DNA of 64,000 bases from positions 6,807 to 70,806 of the forward strand of contig CAJGBV010000009.1 of assembly GCA_904501755.1 (NCBI GenBank), written 5' to 3'. The first letter of the stretch is position 1, and each line of letters starts with the position of its first letter. Below, piece after piece: positions 16,423-24,836 of the stretch. A program made the translations under genes and the position numbers. This DNA is from Clostridiaceae bacterium (GTDB lineage Bacteria; Bacillota; Clostridia; Oscillospirales; Acutalibacteraceae). The notes below the pieces were generated by a model, which was given only the letters and a program-made list of their open reading frames with translations, did not search any database and had not been told where the DNA came from.

Positions 16423-17756
16423 ATAGCACCGAATACAACAGTAATTTCAGTGCCCACACCTACTTCACTTTTAAGGGTTAAGGAAGCACCGTGGAAGTTT
16501 GCGGCATGCTTAACAATAGAAAGACCTAGTCCCGTACCGCCAACAGCCTTTGAATGACTTTTATCAACTCTATAAAATCGCTCAAAAACTCTGGATTGAT
16601 GGGAAAGCGGTATACCTATGCCCGTATCAGAAACACTGATATATACATTTGAGAAGCTGTTTCTCCCTACATTTACAGCAACCTCTCCGCCCTCTATATT
16701 ATATTTTATTGCGTTGTCACAAAGATTATATACCATCTCGCAAAGAATATTTTTTACACCGTTTACAAATATATGTTCTCCCTTTGCGGAAATTTTCACA
16801 TTTGCCTTCTTTGCCACTGCACCAAGCTCATCTACCGTTTCCTTGCAAATTTCAAGTAAATCCACATTTTCACTTTCAAGCTTAACACTGCCCTCATCAA
16901 GCTTTGACAAACGGATTATATCATTAACAAGCTCAAGAAGTCTTTGCGCTTCCTTATATATATCCGCAGAAAACTCCCTGATTTTATCCCCTGAAACAAA
17001 GCCGTCACGCATAAGCTCGGCAAAACCCGAAATAGATGTAAGGGGTGTTTTTAGCTCATGGGATACATTTGCGGTAAACTCTTTACGCAATTCCTCACGC
17101 TGTCTTTTTTCCGTAATATCCATAATAATAACCACAGCACCCACGACCTGACCGTTGCTGACCACAGGACTTGAAATCACTTCACAGCACTGCTGGTTAC
17201 GGAAAGTATATGTTTCGCTTCGCTGTCCCGCAAGAGCCTGTGCCACAGCCTGCACTACCTCATTAGCACAGTGAGTAAGAGCAATTGTCTGCTCCTCCTG
17301 CTCACATAAAAATTTCACAGCACTTGTGTTGTGTGAAATAATCTGCATTTTATTATCAACAAGCACAAAGCCTTCACTCATATTCTCGGTTATTGTAAAA
17401 AATTCTTTTTTACTTGCTCTGAGCTGTTCCTTTTGCAAAAAAATCAACTGACGTTGAGCCTTTATATGCTCAATTAAAAAGACAAGCTCCTTAAAGGTAT
17501 GGCAGTCTTCAGGTTTATCAACATCTATTTTTTCAATACCGTCAAGTATTTTTTTGCAAATAAAAAATGCCGTTACCCCGCTGACAACGGTGTATGCGGC
17601 AAATAAATACAGAACGGGATAAACAAGCGCAAAAATAATATCCTGAACCGAAATTTCAGGAAAATAAATTTTATTGAAGGTATATAAAGCAACAACGGAA
17701 ATAAGAAAAGAAACTGCACCAGCAATAAATACATATTTATATATCAGTCTTTTCAT
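16419..17756 (-). CDS. phoR: PhoR-like sensor histidine kinase
   Basis: 445 residues. Two N-terminal membrane helices (about 8-30 and 40-65) with almost no extracellular loop, a linker, a PAS domain (about 112-215), HisKA with the phospho-acceptor in NVSHELKTPLT (His about 229), and an HATPase domain (N box NLCDNAIKYN, G1 DTGIGIP, G2 GGTGLGLSIV). The short loop plus PAS matches PhoR of phosphate systems, which read transporter/PhoU state rather than an external ligand. It overlaps the response-regulator gene by 4 bases and precedes a phosphate transporter. Confidence 0.9.
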   Translation of the reverse strand: MKRLIYKYVFIAGAVSFLISVVALYTFNKIYFPEISVQDIIFALVYPVLYLFAAYTVVSGVTAFFICKKILDGIEKIDVDKPEDCHTFKELVFLIEHIKAQRQLIFLQKEQLRASKKEFFTITENMSEGFVLVDNKMQIISHNTSAVKFLCEQEEQTIALTHCANEVVQAVAQALAGQRSETYTFRNQQCCEVISSPVVSNGQVVGAVVIIMDITEKRQREELRKEFTANVSHELKTPLTSISGFAELMRDGFVSGDKIREFSADIYKEAQRLLELVNDIIRLSKLDEGSVKLESENVDLLEICKETVDELGAVAKKANVKISAKGEHIFVNGVKNILCEMVYNLCDNAIKYNIEGGEVAVNVGRNSFSNVYISVSDTGIGIPLSHQSRVFERFYRVDKSHSKAVGGTGLGLSIVKHAANFHGASLTLKSEVGVGTEITVVFGAI

Positions 17757-18427
17757 TCACTGTCACCTATCTTATAGCCTATGCCCCTGACGGTTTTTAT
17801 AAGCTTTCCTGCATCTTTAAGCTTCGAGCGCAGAGTCCTTATATGAACATCCAGCGTTCTGTTTTCAATTTCAAAGCCATAACCCCATATTTCATCCATC
17901 ATATCATTTCTGGAAACAACTATATTTCTGTTTAATAAAAGCATTGTAAGTATCTCAAACTCTTTATATGTAAGGGAAATCTCCTCGCCGTTCACCTTTA
18001 CAATATGCTCCTGTGGACAGACATAAAGTCCCTCTATATTATAACTGTGCGGTTTTTTCTGAGGAGTACTGCGACGCAACACAGCCTTTATTCTTGCAAC
18101 TAGCTCCATCATACCAAAGGGCTTGGATATAAAATCGTCAGCTCCCATATCAAGACCTATTACCCTGTCATACTCACTGTTCTTGGCAGTCAGCATTATC
18201 ACAGGTATATCCCTTGTTTTTAAAGAGGCTTTCAGTCTTTTTAAAATGGAAATACCATCTTCAATTGGTAGCATTATATCAAGCAAAATTAGCTGAGGAA
18301 GCTCCTTCTCCACAGCCTCATCAAATTCATTTGGAACACAAAAGCCCCGAGCCTCAAAGCCCTGTGACTGCAGTGTATATACAACAAGCTTCCTTATACT
18401 GTCATCGTCTTCTAAAAGATAAATCAT
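17753..18427 (-). CDS. phoP: PhoP/PhoB-like response regulator (OmpR family)
   Basis: 224 residues. Receiver domain with acidic EDDD pocket (6-9), phosphorylated Asp in LLDIMLP (about 49) and Lys in the SKPF motif (about 102), followed by an OmpR-type winged helix (about 130-222; RNIVVSRNDMMDEIWG and RTLDVHIRTLRSKL). Expected to bind the TTAACA repeats found before its own gene and before the Na/Pi cotransporter. Its ATG overlaps nothing upstream; the kinase gene follows with ATGA overlap. Confidence 0.9.
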   Translation of the reverse strand: MIYLLEDDDSIRKLVVYTLQSQGFEARGFCVPNEFDEAVEKELPQLILLDIMLPIEDGISILKRLKASLKTRDIPVIMLTAKNSEYDRVIGLDMGADDFISKPFGMMELVARIKAVLRRSTPQKKPHSYNIEGLYVCPQEHIVKVNGEEISLTYKEFEILTMLLLNRNIVVSRNDMMDEIWGYGFEIENRTLDVHIRTLRSKLKDAGKLIKTVRGIGYKIGDSE

Positions 18428-18458
18428 ACTTTTCTCCGAATTTTAAAATGTTAATATC

Positions 18459-18513
18459 AGTATACCAAGTTTATGTAAACTTTAAAAGCCAAGCGGTGTT
18501 AAATGTATGTTAA
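18459..18513 (-). promoter_or_regulatory. Pho box and promoter for phoP-phoR
   Basis: Minus strand: two perfect TTAACA hexamers (18508-18513 and 18497-18502) 11 bases apart, a weaker TTTACA copy (18474-18479), and a TATACT -10 (18459-18464). The inner hexamer lies 32 bases before the -10; the cotransporter site has the same distance within one base. It sits directly behind the thioesterase stop codon. Confidence 0.7.
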
Positions 18514-18520
18514 ATCAGTA

Positions 18521-19234
18521 TTAAAAAGTGATTTTCATTTCAAAAACCTTTTTACCGTCTTTAGTTATATAAATGTAGCTCTCATTGTCTGCATCAGCTC
18601 GGTTGCAGATTAGCTTTTCCCCTTCTCTGCACTCACCTATATAATGAACCTCCATAACAGACGGGTCCCTTGCACAAAGCTCATCTACTGTAAACAGATT
18701 CATTGCCATTCTTATATATTCAATATTATTGACGTGACGGGACATATCTATATCCTGTGAACGAACGGTATGCTCATAGGTATTAACAACGGTCTCAGGA
18801 ATAATGAATTTTTCAAAATCCATTCCCTTAATATCATTATTTTCTGCAAGCGGCAGACAGGTATCTGTTAGTCTTTTAACCCTGTGAGTATCGCAGTCAA
18901 GGATACACAGCTCCTGAGTTCCAAGGGCAAGAAGCTCATTTTCACTGGAAAGAATTTCTGTAATTACATTAACTCTTATTCTTCCGTCATCATTGCTTTT
19001 TGCCTTAACAACTACCTCTTCATCCCAGTGGGGCTTTCTGTAAACTTTCAGCTTTGTTTTGGTAACTGCCCAGTAAGCGTTATTCTTTTCTTTAAGGCCC
19101 CTGTTACCCACACCCTGTGCATCAAAGCCCGAAATCATAGCATTCTGTAAAAGATAGAAAAACTGGTAATTTCCAAGGCGTACTGTATAGTCGCTGTATT
19201 CGGCAGTTATATTAAACTTGTTTTCATAAATCAT
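18521..19234 (-). CDS. Acyl-ACP thioesterase (FatA-like, double hotdog)
   Basis: 237 residues, two hotdog domains. Releases fatty acids from acyl-ACP. Seen: AYWAVTKTKLKVYRKPHWDEEVVV in domain one, substituting for the plant GLGWILSR-type strand, and DIDMSRHVNNIEYI in domain two, the usual D-x-N-x-H-x-N active-site strand in slightly altered form (here Ser-Arg-His). The ATG follows GGTGAT. No terminator separates it from the Pho box and phoP, so read-through into the regulator is possible. No obvious functional link to phosphate. Confidence 0.88.
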   Translation of the reverse strand: MIYENKFNITAEYSDYTVRLGNYQFFYLLQNAMISGFDAQGVGNRGLKEKNNAYWAVTKTKLKVYRKPHWDEEVVVKAKSNDDGRIRVNVITEILSSENELLALGTQELCILDCDTHRVKRLTDTCLPLAENNDIKGMDFEKFIIPETVVNTYEHTVRSQDIDMSRHVNNIEYIRMAMNLFTVDELCARDPSVMEVHYIGECREGEKLICNRADADNESYIYITKDGKKVFEMKITF

Positions 19235-19257
19235 AATTTGTTATCACCTTAAATTAA

Positions 19258-19285
19258 ATTATACTGTTTTTTTAAAATTTTTCAA
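19258..19285 (-). promoter_or_regulatory. Sigma-A-type promoter for the thioesterase gene
   Basis: Minus strand TTGAAA (19280-19285), 16-base spacer, TATAAT (19258-19263); back-to-back with the perR promoter. Confidence 0.55.
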
Positions 19286-19303
19286 GTTTTTTGAAAAAAG
19301 ATA

Positions 19304-19331
19304 TTGACAATTCAACTTTTTTGCGTATAAT
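19304..19331 (+). promoter_or_regulatory. Sigma-A promoter for perR-rubrerythrin
   Basis: Perfect TTGACA (19304-19309) and TATAAT (19326-19331), 16-base spacer, followed immediately by a Per-box palindrome. Confidence 0.75.
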
Positions 19332-19336
19332 TAGAT

Positions 19337-19351
19337 TTAGAATAATTCTAA
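19337..19351. promoter_or_regulatory. Per/Fur-box operator
   Basis: TTAGAATAATTCTAA, a perfect 7-1-7 palindrome agreeing with the PerR box pattern TTATAAT-N-ATTATAA in 13 of 15 positions. It covers the transcription start region, so PerR bound here would block its own operon. Confidence 0.8.
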
Positions 19352-19370
19352 TTTTAAAGCGAGGCTATTT

Positions 19371-19751
19371 ATGGCAACAAAACAACGCTCACTTATTCTA
19401 AATATCGTCAAAAATATGCAAGGGCATTTATCAGCTGACGAAATATATATTCTTGCAAGACAGGAAATGCCGGGTATAGCCCTTGCTACTGTGTACAATA
19501 ACCTTAACGCTTTATACAGTGCAGGCGAAATCGGTAAGGTAAAAATTCCCGATTCGGCAGATTTATACGACCGCTCCCCTACCATTCACGAGCATCTTAT
19601 ATGTAAAAACTGCAAAGCGGTAACCGACCTTTTATTACCTGATATACGCCGTTACATCGAAGAGTGTATAAACGAACCTATTTTGTCCTATAATCTCAGT
19701 ATTGACTATATATGTAAAAAATGTAAAAATAATCTTGTCATTAACCGTTAA
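19371..19751 (+). CDS. perR: Fur-family peroxide-sensing regulator (PerR-like)
   Basis: 126 residues, slightly short at the N-terminus for the family. Winged helix with ALATVYNNLNALYSAG recognition region (about 36-51). Metal-sensing site: His in GHLSADEI (17), Asp in LYDRS, two His in IHEHLIC. Structural Zn site: CKNC (about 76-79) and CKKC near the C-terminus. With rubrerythrin directly downstream and a Per box in front, peroxide sensing is more likely than iron (Fur) or zinc (Zur) control. The start lacks a strong Shine-Dalgarno (GCGAGG, 11 bases). Confidence 0.88.
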   Translation: MATKQRSLILNIVKNMQGHLSADEIYILARQEMPGIALATVYNNLNALYSAGEIGKVKIPDSADLYDRSPTIHEHLICKNCKAVTDLLLPDIRRYIEECINEPILSYNLSIDYICKKCKNNLVINR

Positions 19752-19794
19752 TTCGGTTATAATATAAAAAATAAATTTAAAGGAGATATAACTT

Positions 19795-20328
19795 ATGGAA
19801 CTTAAAGGAACAAAAACCGAAAAGAATTTACAGGCTGCTTTTGCAGGAGAATCACAGGCAAGAAACAAGTACACCTACTTTGCTTCTGTTGCTAAAAAAG
19901 AAGGTTATGAGCAAATAGCTGAGCTTTTCCTCAAAACCGCTGAAAATGAAAAGGAACACGCAAAACTCTGGTTTAAAGAACTTGGCGGTCTTGGTGACAC
20001 AGCTGCTAACCTTCTTGCTGCCGCTGAGGGTGAAAACTACGAGTGGACCGATATGTACGAAACCTTTGCTAAAGAAGCTGAAGAAGAAGGCTTTACTGCT
20101 CTTGCTTATAAGTTCAGAGCTGTTGCAGCTATCGAAAAAGCTCACGAAGAAAGATATCGCGCTCTCCTTAACAATGTAGAAACCAAGGCTGTTTTCGAAA
20201 AGAGCAGTGTTACTGTTTGGGAATGCCGTAACTGCGGTCATATCGTTGTAGGTGTTAAGGCTCCTGCCGTTTGCCCTGTTTGCGCTCATCCCCAGTCTTA
20301 CTTTGAAGTAAGAAAAGAAAATTATTAA
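19795..20328 (+). CDS. rbr: Rubrerythrin
   Basis: 177 residues. It reduces hydrogen peroxide to water in anaerobes. N-terminal four-helix diiron domain with E-x-x-H ligands (FAGESQARNKY at 20, ENEKEHAKLW near 55, IEKAHEERY near 115) and a C-terminal rubredoxin-like Fe(Cys)4 domain (CRNCG near 144 and CPVCAHP near 160). The ATG follows AAAGGAG. It is 43 bases behind perR with no terminator between, so they form one peroxide-response operon. Confidence 0.96.
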   Translation: MELKGTKTEKNLQAAFAGESQARNKYTYFASVAKKEGYEQIAELFLKTAENEKEHAKLWFKELGGLGDTAANLLAAAEGENYEWTDMYETFAKEAEEEGFTALAYKFRAVAAIEKAHEERYRALLNNVETKAVFEKSSVTVWECRNCGHIVVGVKAPAVCPVCAHPQSYFEVRKENY

Positions 20329-20360
20329 TACGCTACCCAGACAACTTAATATATACCCGT

Positions 20361-20396
20361 AAATATAAACGGCTGTTTAGCCGTTTATATTTTTTT
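20361..20396 (+). terminator. Intrinsic terminator of perR-rubrerythrin
   Basis: 14-base perfect arms (20361-20374 / 20379-20392) around GTTT, with TTTTTT following. Confidence 0.85.
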
Positions 20397-20470
20397 ACCT
20401 AAATTCATATTTATAGAAAAATACACAAAATTCCCTCATCTTTTTTGCTTTATTTTTATATGTAGATTTC

Positions 20471-20499
20471 TTGACATATATAGTTAAATAATATATAAT
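20471..20499 (+). promoter_or_regulatory. Consensus sigma-A promoter of the purine operon
   Basis: Perfect TTGACA (20471-20476) and TATAAT (20494-20499) with a 17-base spacer, driving the riboswitch leader and purE. The 20329-20650 gap holds the perR terminator, this promoter and the riboswitch; nothing else is visible. Confidence 0.85.
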
Positions 20500-20514
20500 A
20501 AGGTCATAACAATT

Positions 20515-20627
20515 TTAAAAGCTTTTTGCAACTGACGGATAAGCGGTTTACCGCGTGGAAGCATTAAGTGTTTTATATGTCGACCGTCTGGGCAGTTCCG
20601 CATTTTAATGGGACTGCCTTATTTTGT
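20515..20627 (+). ncRNA. ZTP (pfl) riboswitch with terminator expression platform
   Basis: The aptamer core AACTGACGG (20529-20537), a short GCGGTTTACCGC hairpin (20542-20554), then GTGGAAGC, and the 3' domain CCGTCTGGGCA (20584-20594) match the pfl/ZTP motif (ACTGGCG, hairpin, GGGGAGC, CCGCCTGGGCA). The expression platform is a perfect terminator, arms 20591-20599 and 20610-20618, then TTATTTTG; its 5' arm starts inside the conserved TGGGCA, so ligand binding and termination exclude each other. ZMP/ZTP accumulates when 10-formyl-THF is short, which should turn the operon on. The P1 stem boundaries are uncertain. Confidence 0.87.
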
Positions 20628-20650
20628 ATAAAAGCAGATAGGAGAAAGCT

Positions 20651-21142
20651 ATGAAAAAAGTTGGAATTCTTATGGGAAGTGACAGTGACCTTCCTGTTGT
20701 ATCCAAAGCAATGGACACTTTAAAGGAACTTTGCATTCCCTTTGAGGTGCATGTGTATTCTGCACATCGTACTCCTAAAGAAGTACGTCAGTTCACCGAA
20801 AATGCAAGAGCCAATGGTTTTGGTGCTATTATCTGCGCCGCCGGTAAAGCTGCTCATCTTGCAGGTGCCGTTGCTGCCGCCACCACCCTACCTGTTATCG
20901 GTATCCCCGTTAAGTCCTCTACACTTGACGGACTTGACGCGCTTCTTTCCACAGTTCAGATGCCCTCAGGCATTCCCGTTGCTACCGTTGCTATTGACGG
21001 TGCTGCAAATGCCGCTCTTCTTGCCGCTCAGATTATTGCTACCTCTGACAGCGCCCTTGCGGACAAGCTTGATAAACAAAGAGCCGATGCTGCCGCAAAG
21101 GTTCTTGAAAAAAACTCGGCAATAGAAAAACAGTATATGTAA
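20651..21142 (+). CDS. purE: N5-carboxyaminoimidazole ribonucleotide mutase (PurE)
   Basis: 163 residues, usual PurE length. It converts N5-CAIR to CAIR in purine synthesis. Seen: GILMGSDSDLPV (5-16), the SAHRTP loop (about 39-44) with the catalytic His, GKAAHLAG (about 65) and VQMPSGIPVATVAI (about 108). The class I form needs PurK, which is not in this window. First gene of the operon, after AGGAGAAA; a hairpin separates it from purM. Confidence 0.96.
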   Translation: MKKVGILMGSDSDLPVVSKAMDTLKELCIPFEVHVYSAHRTPKEVRQFTENARANGFGAIICAAGKAAHLAGAVAAATTLPVIGIPVKSSTLDGLDALLSTVQMPSGIPVATVAIDGAANAALLAAQIIATSDSALADKLDKQRADAAAKVLEKNSAIEKQYM

Positions 21143-21149
21143 ACAATAT

Positions 21150-21185
21150 TTCTCCGAATTTATATTCGGAGAATTCGTTGTTTTT
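21150..21185 (+). terminator. Hairpin between purE and purM (possible partial terminator)
   Basis: TTCTCCGAA (21150-21158) pairs with TTCGGAGAA (21165-21173), with outer AACAA/TTGTT pairs, followed by TTTTTAAAAG. Downstream pur genes have no other visible promoter, so it must be leaky or act on mRNA stability. Confidence 0.5.
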
Positions 21186-21251
21186 AAAAGTATAAAAAAA
21201 TAAACAAAATACCGCCGTATCCTATAAAAAACGGCAGAACGGAGTATATTT

Positions 21252-22292
21252 ATGAATAGTAGTTTTAGTGAGAGTTACAAAGCAGCAGGCGTTGATATTA
21301 CCGCAGGCTACAAATCTGTAGAGCTTATGAAAAAACATATCAACCGCACAAAAAACGAGGGTTGTCTTGATGATGTAGGAGGTTTTGGCGGTTGCTTTGG
21401 CCTTGACCTTACAGGTATCAGCGAGCCTGTTTTAGTTAGTGGTACCGACGGTGTAGGTACCAAAATCAAACTTGCAATGCTACTTGACAAGCACGACACC
21501 ATTGGCATTGACTGTGTTGCTATGTGTGCTAATGATATTATCTGCTGCGGTGCAAAACCCCTTTTCTTCCTTGATTATATTGCCTGTGGTAAAAACTATC
21601 CTGAAAAAATAGCCGAAATCGTAGGCGGTGTTGCTGAGGGCTGTGTTCAGGCAGGCTGTGCTCTTATAGGCGGTGAAACCGCAGAGCATCCCGGTCTTAT
21701 GCCTGAAGATGACTATGACCTCGCAGGATATTGTACCGGTGTTGTTGATAAATCTAAAATTCTTGATAAAAATTCCGTTAAAGAGGGCGATGTTATTGTA
21801 GCACTCGCTTCTACAGGTGTTCATTCCAACGGTTTTTCTTTAGTTAGACGTGTATTTGATATTGAAAATGCAGACCTTAAGACTCCTATTGCCGAGTTAG
21901 AGGGTAAAAGTCTTGGTGAAACACTGTTAACCCCTACCAAAATGTATGTAAAGAGTATGCTTGCTCTTATGAAAGAAGTTAATGTTAAATCCGTTTCCCA
22001 CATAACAGGTGGCGGTTTCTATGAGAATATTCCGAGAAGTCTTCCAAAAGGTTATGGTGCTAAAATCAAAAAGAGCGATGTAAGAGTTCTGCCCATATTC
22101 AAGTACATAGAGAAGGTTGGCAATATCCCCGAAAGAGATATGTTTAACACCTTTAATATGGGCGTCGGTATGATTGCTGTTGTAGATAAAGCTGATGCAA
22201 ATAAAGCTGTAGAGATTTTAAATGCAAACGGCGAAAACGCATATATACTCGGCGAAATCGTCAAAAGCGAAAAAGAGGTAGAATTATGGTAA
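21252..22292 (+). CDS. purM: Phosphoribosylformylglycinamidine cyclo-ligase (AIR synthetase)
   Basis: 346 residues. ATP-dependent ring closure of FGAM to AIR. Seen: YKAAGVDITAGYKSVE at the start, GGFGGCFGLDL, VSGTDGVGTKIKLA (ATP loop, about 58-71), GIDCVAMCANDI, GGETAEHPGL and SHITGGGFYENIPR (about 250), all PurM signatures. Strong CGGAG site. Its end overlaps purN by 7 bases. Confidence 0.97.
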   Translation: MNSSFSESYKAAGVDITAGYKSVELMKKHINRTKNEGCLDDVGGFGGCFGLDLTGISEPVLVSGTDGVGTKIKLAMLLDKHDTIGIDCVAMCANDIICCGAKPLFFLDYIACGKNYPEKIAEIVGGVAEGCVQAGCALIGGETAEHPGLMPEDDYDLAGYCTGVVDKSKILDKNSVKEGDVIVALASTGVHSNGFSLVRRVFDIENADLKTPIAELEGKSLGETLLTPTKMYVKSMLALMKEVNVKSVSHITGGGFYENIPRSLPKGYGAKIKKSDVRVLPIFKYIEKVGNIPERDMFNTFNMGVGMIAVVDKADANKAVEILNANGENAYILGEIVKSEKEVELW

Positions 22293-22882
22293 AAGCCCGT
22301 ATAGCTGTTCTTGTATCAGGTGGCGGCACAAATTTACAGGCGCTTATTGATGCCCAGAAAAGTGGGGTTATAAAAAGCGGTGAAATAACCCTTGTTATTT
22401 CTAATAAGAGTGACGCTTACGCCCTTACACGTGCAGAAAATGCAGGAATAAAAACCCGTATTATTGAAAAAAAGGGAAACGTTAATTTTGAAGCTGATAT
22501 AATCAAAGCCTTACAGGAAAACAAGACCGACATAATCGTTCTTGCAGGCTTTATGTGCATCTTAAGCGAAAGCTTCACTTCCCTTTTTGAAAATAGAATT
22601 TTAAATGTTCATCCTTCTCTTATCCCTTCCTTTTGCGGTGAAGGCTTTTACGGACTAAAAGTTCACGAAGCCGCACTCAGCTATGGTGTAAAGGTTACAG
22701 GCGCAACTGTACATTTTGTAAATGAAATTCCCGACGGCGGAAAAATCATTCTTCAAAAGGCAGTAGAAATCGAGGAAGGCGACACACCCGAAATTTTACA
22801 AAAGCGTGTTATGGAGCAGGCTGAATGGATTATACTTCCACAAGCTGTAGAGCTTGTGAGTAAAACCTATGCAAAGGAGTAA
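22286..22882 (+). CDS. purN: Phosphoribosylglycinamide formyltransferase (folate-dependent)
   Basis: 198 residues. Transfers formyl from 10-formyl-THF to GAR. Seen: VLVSGGGTNLQALID (about 8-22, substrate loop), VVLAGFMCIL-like segment at about 84-96 (here IIVLAGFMCIL), NVHPSLIPSF (catalytic Asn/His about 108-110) and the later GATVHFVNEIPDGGKII with the catalytic Asp. One of two 10-formyl-THF consumers in this operon, which also encodes the ligase that makes the cofactor. Confidence 0.96.
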   Translation: MVKARIAVLVSGGGTNLQALIDAQKSGVIKSGEITLVISNKSDAYALTRAENAGIKTRIIEKKGNVNFEADIIKALQENKTDIIVLAGFMCILSESFTSLFENRILNVHPSLIPSFCGEGFYGLKVHEAALSYGVKVTGATVHFVNEIPDGGKIILQKAVEIEEGDTPEILQKRVMEQAEWIILPQAVELVSKTYAKE

Positions 22883-22887
22883 ACACT

Positions 22888-23619
22888 ATGAGCAACATTT
22901 TTAATTTAGAAGAATTACTTAAAAACAATTCCTACCCCGGTAGAGGTATTGTAATTGGAAAGTCAACCGACGGCAAAAGTGCACTGATTGCCTATTTTAT
23001 TATGGGTAGAAGTGAAAACAGCCGTAATCGTATTTTCGAAGAATTTGAAAACGGTATGCGTACAAAGGCTTTCGATGAATCAAAGCTTATTGACCCAAGC
23101 CTTATTATTTACAATCCCTATCTGGCATACGGTGATATTGATATTATCACCAACGGTGATCAGACCAACACTATTTATGATTTTGTCGTTAATGACGCAA
23201 GTGATCCCTTTGCATTTGAAGCAGCACTTAACACAAGAGAATTTGAGCCTGACTCTCCAAACTTCACTCCAAGAATTTCAGGTATCTGCTATTACGATTT
23301 TGATAAACAGGATTTCATTTATAAAATGTCAATTCTCAAAAGTGCAGACGGAAACCCTGAGGTTTGTCAGAGATACACCTATTCCTATGCTCCCCTTTCT
23401 TCTAAGGGACACTTTATACACACATATAAATGCGACGGAAATCCTATTCCATCCTTCTACGGTGAGCCCGAAGCAGTATTACTGCCCAACAGTGCAAAAG
23501 AACTTGCCGATATGATATGGTCAAGCCTTAACGAAGATAACAAGGTATCTCTCTTTGTTCGTCAGGTTTCTCTGGAAAACGGCGAGGCTACCAACATTAT
23601 AATTAACAAAAACAAATAA
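22888..23619 (+). CDS. IMP cyclohydrolase, stand-alone PurO-like (PF07826 type)
   Basis: 243 residues. Closes FAICAR to IMP, the last purine step. In most bacteria this activity is the N-terminal half of PurH; here the next gene lacks that half and this protein resembles the PurO-type cyclohydrolase known from archaea and some Clostridia. Seen: NNSYPGRGIVIGKSTDGKSALIAYFIMGRS-type opening, broken here by no gaps, SRNRIF, a YNPYLAYG-like region, TNGDQT and RISGICY. Family call is from this overall pattern plus position; the adjacent transformylase strongly supports it. Confidence 0.87.
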   Translation: MSNIFNLEELLKNNSYPGRGIVIGKSTDGKSALIAYFIMGRSENSRNRIFEEFENGMRTKAFDESKLIDPSLIIYNPYLAYGDIDIITNGDQTNTIYDFVVNDASDPFAFEAALNTREFEPDSPNFTPRISGICYYDFDKQDFIYKMSILKSADGNPEVCQRYTYSYAPLSSKGHFIHTYKCDGNPIPSFYGEPEAVLLPNSAKELADMIWSSLNEDNKVSLFVRQVSLENGEATNIIINKNK

Positions 23620-23632
23620 TCGGAGGCACATT

Positions 23633-24817
23633 ATGAAAGAATTTGAACTTAAATACGGCTGTAATCCCAATCAAAAGCCTGCCAAAATCTTTATGCACGA
23701 TGGCAGTGAACTGCCTATAGAAATATTAAACGGCAGACCCGGATACATCAATTTCCTCGATGCTTTCAACTCATGGCAGCTTGTAAAAGAGCTTAAAGAG
23801 GCTTTAGGTATGCCTGCGGTTACCTCCTTTAAGCACGTAAGCCCCACCTCTGCAGCAATCGGACTTCCCCTTTCCGATAAGCTTAAAAAGGCTTGCTTTG
23901 TAGACGATATTGAGGGACTTGACGATTCTCCCCTTGCCTGTGCTTATGCCAGAGCCAGAGGCACCGATAGAATGTGTTCCTTCGGCGACTGGGTAGCACT
24001 CAGCGATGTATGTGATGTTACCACCGCTCTTATGATTAAAAGAGAGGTTAGCGACGGAATTATTGCTCCCGGCTTTGAGCCTGAGGCTCTTGAAATTTTA
24101 AAATCCAAGAGAAAAGGCACATATAACATTGTTAAAATCGACCCCAACTTTGTTCCTGCTCCTATTGAGCATAAACAGGTTTACGGTATTACCTTTGAAC
24201 AGGGAAGAAATGAATTTAAAATCAATAAAGAACTTCTTTCAAATGTAGTTACCGACAAAAACGAAATGCCCGAAAGCGCTATTCGCGACCTTATCATTTC
24301 TCTTATTACACTTAAATATACCCAGTCAAACTCTGTTTGCTTTGCAGTAGACGGACAGGCTATCGGTGTAGGTGCCGGTCAGCAATCCCGTGTTCACTGT
24401 ACCCGTCTTGCAGGCGGCAAGGCTGACACATGGTTCTTACGTCAGCACGATAAGGTATTAAATCTGCCTTTCAAGGATACCCTTGGCAGACCTGACAGAG
24501 ATAATGTTATTGATGGATATATTAATCAGAACGAAGAGGATGTTTGTGCTGATGGCAATTGGCAGAAGTATTTTACTGTTCAGCCTGAGCCTTTCACTAT
24601 GGCAGAGCAGAGAGCCTACCTTGACACTATAAGCGATGTTGCTCTGGGCAGTGATGCCTTCTTCCCCTTTGACGATAATATCGAACGTGCTAAGAAAAGC
24701 GGTGTTTCCTACATTGCCCAGCCCGGTGGTTCTATAAGAGATGATGTTGTTATAAATTGCTGTAACAAATATGGTATCTCTATGGCATTTACCGGAATGC
24801 GTCTGTTCCATCACTAA
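23633..24817 (+). CDS. purH: AICAR transformylase (PurH C-terminal type, stand-alone)
   Basis: 394 residues. Formylates AICAR to FAICAR using 10-formyl-THF. Seen: LKYGCNPNQKPA at the N-terminus, catalytic Lys-His in FKHVSPTSAA (about 66), SNSVCFAVDGQAIGVGAGQQ (about 224-243), RVHCTRLAG and the C-terminal RLFHH. The bifunctional enzyme is about 510 residues with an N-terminal IMP cyclohydrolase (MGS-like) domain; that domain is absent, its role taken by the gene 13 bases upstream. Its substrate AICAR (ZMP) is the ligand sensed by the operon's riboswitch. Confidence 0.95.
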   Translation: MKEFELKYGCNPNQKPAKIFMHDGSELPIEILNGRPGYINFLDAFNSWQLVKELKEALGMPAVTSFKHVSPTSAAIGLPLSDKLKKACFVDDIEGLDDSPLACAYARARGTDRMCSFGDWVALSDVCDVTTALMIKREVSDGIIAPGFEPEALEILKSKRKGTYNIVKIDPNFVPAPIEHKQVYGITFEQGRNEFKINKELLSNVVTDKNEMPESAIRDLIISLITLKYTQSNSVCFAVDGQAIGVGAGQQSRVHCTRLAGGKADTWFLRQHDKVLNLPFKDTLGRPDRDNVIDGYINQNEEDVCADGNWQKYFTVQPEPFTMAEQRAYLDTISDVALGSDAFFPFDDNIERAKKSGVSYIAQPGGSIRDDVVINCCNKYGISMAFTGMRLFHH

Positions 24818-24836
24818 TTAAAGCGAGGACAAAAAT

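Noticed and set aside
21211..21240. Second hairpin before purM (GCCGT/ACGGC)
   Set aside because: Only 5 pairs with a 12-base loop; too weak to call a regulatory element.
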